Below, piece by piece: positions 61,564-64,000 of a DNA stretch of 64,000 nucleotides; position 1 is the stretch's first letter; the number at the start of each line of letters is the position of its first letter. Source of the stretch: Sphingosinicella sp963974575 (lineage in GTDB: Bacteria; Pseudomonadota; Alphaproteobacteria; Sphingomonadales; Sphingomonadaceae); NCBI RefSeq assembly GCF_963974575.1, contig NZ_CAXBBQ010000006.1, positions 263,408 through 327,407 on the forward strand. Direction: 5' to 3'. A program made the position numbers and the translations under genes. Under the pieces are notes generated by a model that saw only the letters and a program-made list of their open reading frames with translations, was not told where the DNA came from and did not search any database.

Positions 61564-61977
61564 CTAGTCTGTCAGGTTCGCTGGCACCTTGCCACCGTTC
61601 TTCGCCAGTTCGCGCATGACGGCCTTGTGCAGCCAGATATTCATTTCTGCGCTGCCGCTGAGTTCGCCGGTATAGCCGAGCTCTTGAGCAAGCTCTTTGC
61701 GTTCGGCGAGGCTTGAATCCATTCCGACCAGCTTCATCAGATCGACAATAGATGTCCGCCAGTTAAGCTTCTGACCGTTCTCATTGGCCAGCTCCGAGAG
61801 GATCGCTTCTACATCGACTTCGCTAAGCGGCGGCTGGGCAACGGGGGTTGTTGGCTGTGCAGGCTTGGGCGCTGTCGCCGTGGGCGCGGCTGGAGCGGCA
61901 GGCTTCGCAGGCGCAGCCGGCGTGGCCTTTGCCTTGCGACCAAAGATAGCGTCCTTGATGCGGCCGAATATACTCAT
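61564..61977 (-). CDS. DUF3597 domain protein
   Basis: The 137-aa protein begins MSIFGRIKDAIFGRKAKATP, has an alanine-proline-rich linker (residues about 20-50) and a C-terminal DUF3597 domain (VDVEAILSELANENGQKLNW, SSLAERKELAQELGYTG, NIWLHKAVMRELAKNGG). The family is of unknown function. Start at 61977 by family agreement. Confidence 0.88.
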   Translation of the reverse strand: MSIFGRIKDAIFGRKAKATPAAPAKPAAPAAPTATAPKPAQPTTPVAQPPLSEVDVEAILSELANENGQKLNWRTSIVDLMKLVGMDSSLAERKELAQELGYTGELSGSAEMNIWLHKAVMRELAKNGGKVPANLTD

Positions 61978-62775
61978 GTCCCGGGTATCCCTTTCTTCCC
62001 CGCCCATGCGGCGGCGAAGCGATAACCTACGAGACCATGAGTCGGGTCCGGGCGGACCAGATGATCTTTACGTAGCGCGCACGCACGCGCGTAAGCGCGC
62101 ACGCACGCGCGTAAGCGCGCACGCACGCGCGTAACTGCCGCAAAAGTCTTCCCGGGGGCTCCCTGCCAGCCCACCCCTCTCAGGCACGTAGTTTACGCGC
62201 GCGCCTGCGCGATATTGCTTGCAAGCCGTCAGGTGCCGCCGCCCGCTATACCCGGGCATCTGGGTAAACTTACGCGCGGGCGCGCAATATTGGCCGCAGC
62301 CATAGACAGCCTAAAAAATTCAACCGCCTTCGTGTTATCTAACGCGCGCACAGCGCGGAAACGTCCAGAAGCGGCACATCTTCGGAGCGATCGACACCCC
62401 AATTCTTTCCGGCCACCCTTGGCAATCATTCGCCCCCCCAATCAGGATACCGCGCCTTCAGCACCGTCCGCGCTTCCTTGCGGTAGTATGTCATCGTATC
62501 GCGCAGGAATTTGATCAGACCCCTTCTGGTAGCGGCATCCATTCCTGTCGCCAGAGTTTTTAGCCAACCCGACAGGACGACGCACGAAGCGCATCTCCGA
62601 TATATGTGATAACCGAGCCCCTGTTCAAGCATAAAGAACAAACCGTGAATATTACTCTCGACATGGGGATATATTCTCCGCTATACAGCGGCTTATGGAC
62701 GGCTGCTCGCCAGCGCGTCCAGAGGCCCCACGTTAGCCCAGCCAACCGTTGACGCGGGGCTATCCTTCCACTCTG
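61978..62775. other. Gene-poor region with alternating GC repeats
   Basis: No supported gene. It contains three tandem 20-bp repeats (62075-62134), and two direct relatives, ttacgcgcgcgcctgcgcg at 62193 and ttacgcgcgggcgcgcaa at 62270, each followed by (g)atattg. From 62300 on the sequence is less GC-rich, with a 71-aa open frame at 62426-62641 that I could not support. Confidence 0.5.
62075..62134. repeat. Three perfect 20-bp tandem repeats
   Basis: gcgcgcacgcacgcgcgtaa is repeated three times with no change. Alternating purine-pyrimidine runs make it prone to Z-DNA. Reverse-strand relatives (ttacgcgcg) occur twice within 150 bases. Confidence 0.85.
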
Positions 62776-63384
62776 CTACTCGCCTAGCATTTCAAGCACA
62801 TCGGGCGTAAATGTGATGCCCATGGCGCTATAGCGCTCAACATGCTCCCGGAAGGCGCTGACCTGCGCTTTGCTGCAATGATCCCGGAACGAACCGGGCG
62901 GGTCATTTAAATTCCGCATCAGCGCTGCAAACTCGCGCCCGCTGCTAGAGACAAGAAAAGCTTGTATGGCCTCGTTATCAGGCAGTGTACCGCTTCGCGA
63001 TGAAAACGCCTGGAAGAACGCGGCGCCCTCCTCAGATTTCACGAAGGTGTAGACGTCTTGCATGACATCATCAGGTAGGCTCGACTGGAACTTGTATGAG
63101 ATGAAACTGCGCACGCCCGCTTCGCAAGCGGGCAATATTACGCCGAAGAACTCACCTGCAAACGCGTCCACCTCGCTTTCACGCCCCGGATTTAGCTTCT
63201 TCGTAGCTTCGATCGCCACGGCAAGCTCTTGTTCCACATCTGCAATGTCCTTTGATGCTGGCATCTTGAACACCGCCGCTGCAACGGCGTCAGCCGCAAC
63301 CTGATACGAGACCAGTTCCGCCGCACGTACATGCGTGGAGACCAAGGCCATGGTCAGCGAGAGGTGGATCAGCCCGCGCTTCAT
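62776..63384 (-). CDS. Secreted hypothetical protein, 202 aa
   Basis: A signal peptide (MKRGLIHLSLTMALVSTHVRAAE) precedes a helical protein of unknown family with single cysteines near residues 85 and 168, the second in DHCSKAQV. It may be periplasmic. It lies near a PEP-CTERM gene on the same strand, with a 93-base gap. Confidence 0.75.
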   Translation of the reverse strand: MKRGLIHLSLTMALVSTHVRAAELVSYQVAADAVAAAVFKMPASKDIADVEQELAVAIEATKKLNPGRESEVDAFAGEFFGVILPACEAGVRSFISYKFQSSLPDDVMQDVYTFVKSEEGAAFFQAFSSRSGTLPDNEAIQAFLVSSSGREFAALMRNLNDPPGSFRDHCSKAQVSAFREHVERYSAMGITFTPDVLEMLGE

Positions 63385-63477
63385 TTGGTGTTCAATCCTT
63401 CAGCTCTACGGCAAGACCCGGTCCAGCGGGGATGCTGAACCGGGCCAACCAGACTCTTTCGAACGAGCCCCTGTTGC

Positions 63478-64000
63478 CTATACGCGCCTGCGGCGGCGAG
63501 TTGCGGCAAGACCGGCAACGCCGAGCCCGAACAGGGCCAACGCGGCAGGTTCAGGTATGTCGCTGGCAGGACCAATAACTTCAATCACCCAAGAATAATC
63601 CCAAGCGCTTGTCCCGTAGCAGTTTCCACAGCCAAAGCCGCTGTTATCGACGGTGTAAATGCCCGCTGACAAAGGCAGGCCATCATTAAAAAGGCTGAGG
63701 TCTTCGGAAGGAGAAGGTAACCACACGAACGTCTGTGAAATCCACGGAACGCCAAATATAGTCCCCGCATATATACCGGGGCTCATGCCGGTGGATTCGG
63801 CGCCGATTTGCGTGAAATTATAGCTGTAGGTGATTGAGACTACGGAATGTCCAATCGGCACTTCAAAGCCATAGGCGTCCATGTCGAGGGTGAAATCGAG
63901 GCCATTGAAATAAGTGTCGCCCCAAAATATGTTTGTCCCGACATTTAGGCCGCGTTGACAAAAGGGATTCCCAATCCGGTCGGTTTCTGATTCAGAGCTG
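63478..64000 (-). pseudogene. PEP-CTERM protein gene, frame break, partial at right edge
   Basis: The C-terminal part is intact: DIPEPAALALFGLGVAGLAATRRRRRV with PEP motif, membrane helix and basic tail. Coding character continues upstream of the first ATG (63882) as GLNVGTNIFWGDTYFNGLDF, but no start lies in that frame. At about 63950 the coding signal passes to another frame (ESETDRIGNPFVNAA, then stop), which runs to the window edge. One missing base near gcggcc would join them. Confidence 0.65.

Noticed and set aside
62075..62134. CRISPR array
   Set aside because: The repeats are directly adjacent with no spacers, only 20 bp, and no cas genes are nearby.
62426..62641. 71-aa leftward frame in the gene-poor region
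   Set aside because: Its C-terminal half looks weakly protein-like, but there is no ribosome site, family or context to support it.

Overview
The window is high-GC DNA from an alphaproteobacterium, most likely a member of the Sphingomonadales. Pointers are the luxR-luxI-phytanoyl-CoA dioxygenase cassette, TonB receptors with IVVTA-type TonB boxes, PEP-CTERM proteins, and a sphingomonad-like conjugative backbone (DUF3363 relaxase, ArdC, DUF2958, DUF736, TraF). The assignment is inferred from gene content only.

Region 1 (1 to about 33,528) looks like one end of an integrative conjugative element inserted at the 3' end of a tRNA-Met gene. A P4-type tyrosine integrase sits directly beside that tRNA. 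From the left edge it carries a MazG-like pyrophosphohydrolase, a relaxase with an IncP-like oriT candidate just upstream of it, small accessory genes, a ParB/DUF2958/ArdC block, a membrane protein, a lytic transglycosylase, the TraF peptidase, an HTH protein, a LuxI/LuxR quorum-sensing pair with a PhyH-like dioxygenase, and an XRE regulator. Cargo at 14.8-31.6 kb is a catabolic module: CaiB/AMACR-like protein, LysR regulator, two TonB receptors (one frameshifted), MFE-2-like dehydrogenase, acyl-CoA dehydrogenase, SCPx-like thiolase, enoyl-CoA hydratase, acyl-CoA synthetase, GMC alcohol oxidoreductase and aldehyde dehydrogenase. Together these could take an alcohol to aldehyde, acid and acyl-CoA, and then through beta-oxidation suited to methyl-branched or sterol-like chains. 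A 41-bp motif recurs in the same orientation at four promoter positions, one of them at the LysR gene, and suggests a shared regulon.

Region 2 (33.6-43.4 kb) looks chromosomal: a sulfotransferase, an isoaspartyl peptidase / ferredoxin reductase / nitronate monooxygenase operon, a DUF3775 protein, a glycosyl-transfer operon (GtrB-like transferase, methyltransferase, GtrA-GT fusion) and a PAP2/Aur1-like membrane protein.

Region 3 (43,474-55,680) is a compact 12.2-kb integrative element flanked by a perfect 49-bp repeat of the tRNA-Lys 3' end. It has an integrase, regulators, a RepA-like ATPase with iteron-like repeats in its 3' end, a dense rightward run of virion-accessory-like genes with no recognisable capsid, portal or large terminase, and a leftward PEP-CTERM protein gene. 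It looks like a phage satellite or a reduced prophage.

Region 4 (55.7-64 kb) is mostly housekeeping: tRNA-Lys, folK, a family 5 uracil-DNA glycosylase, a YqaJ nuclease, aguA/aguB, rlmE, ppx/gppA, tRNA-Gln, DUF3597, a repeat-rich gene-poor stretch, a secreted protein and a PEP-CTERM gene broken near the right edge.
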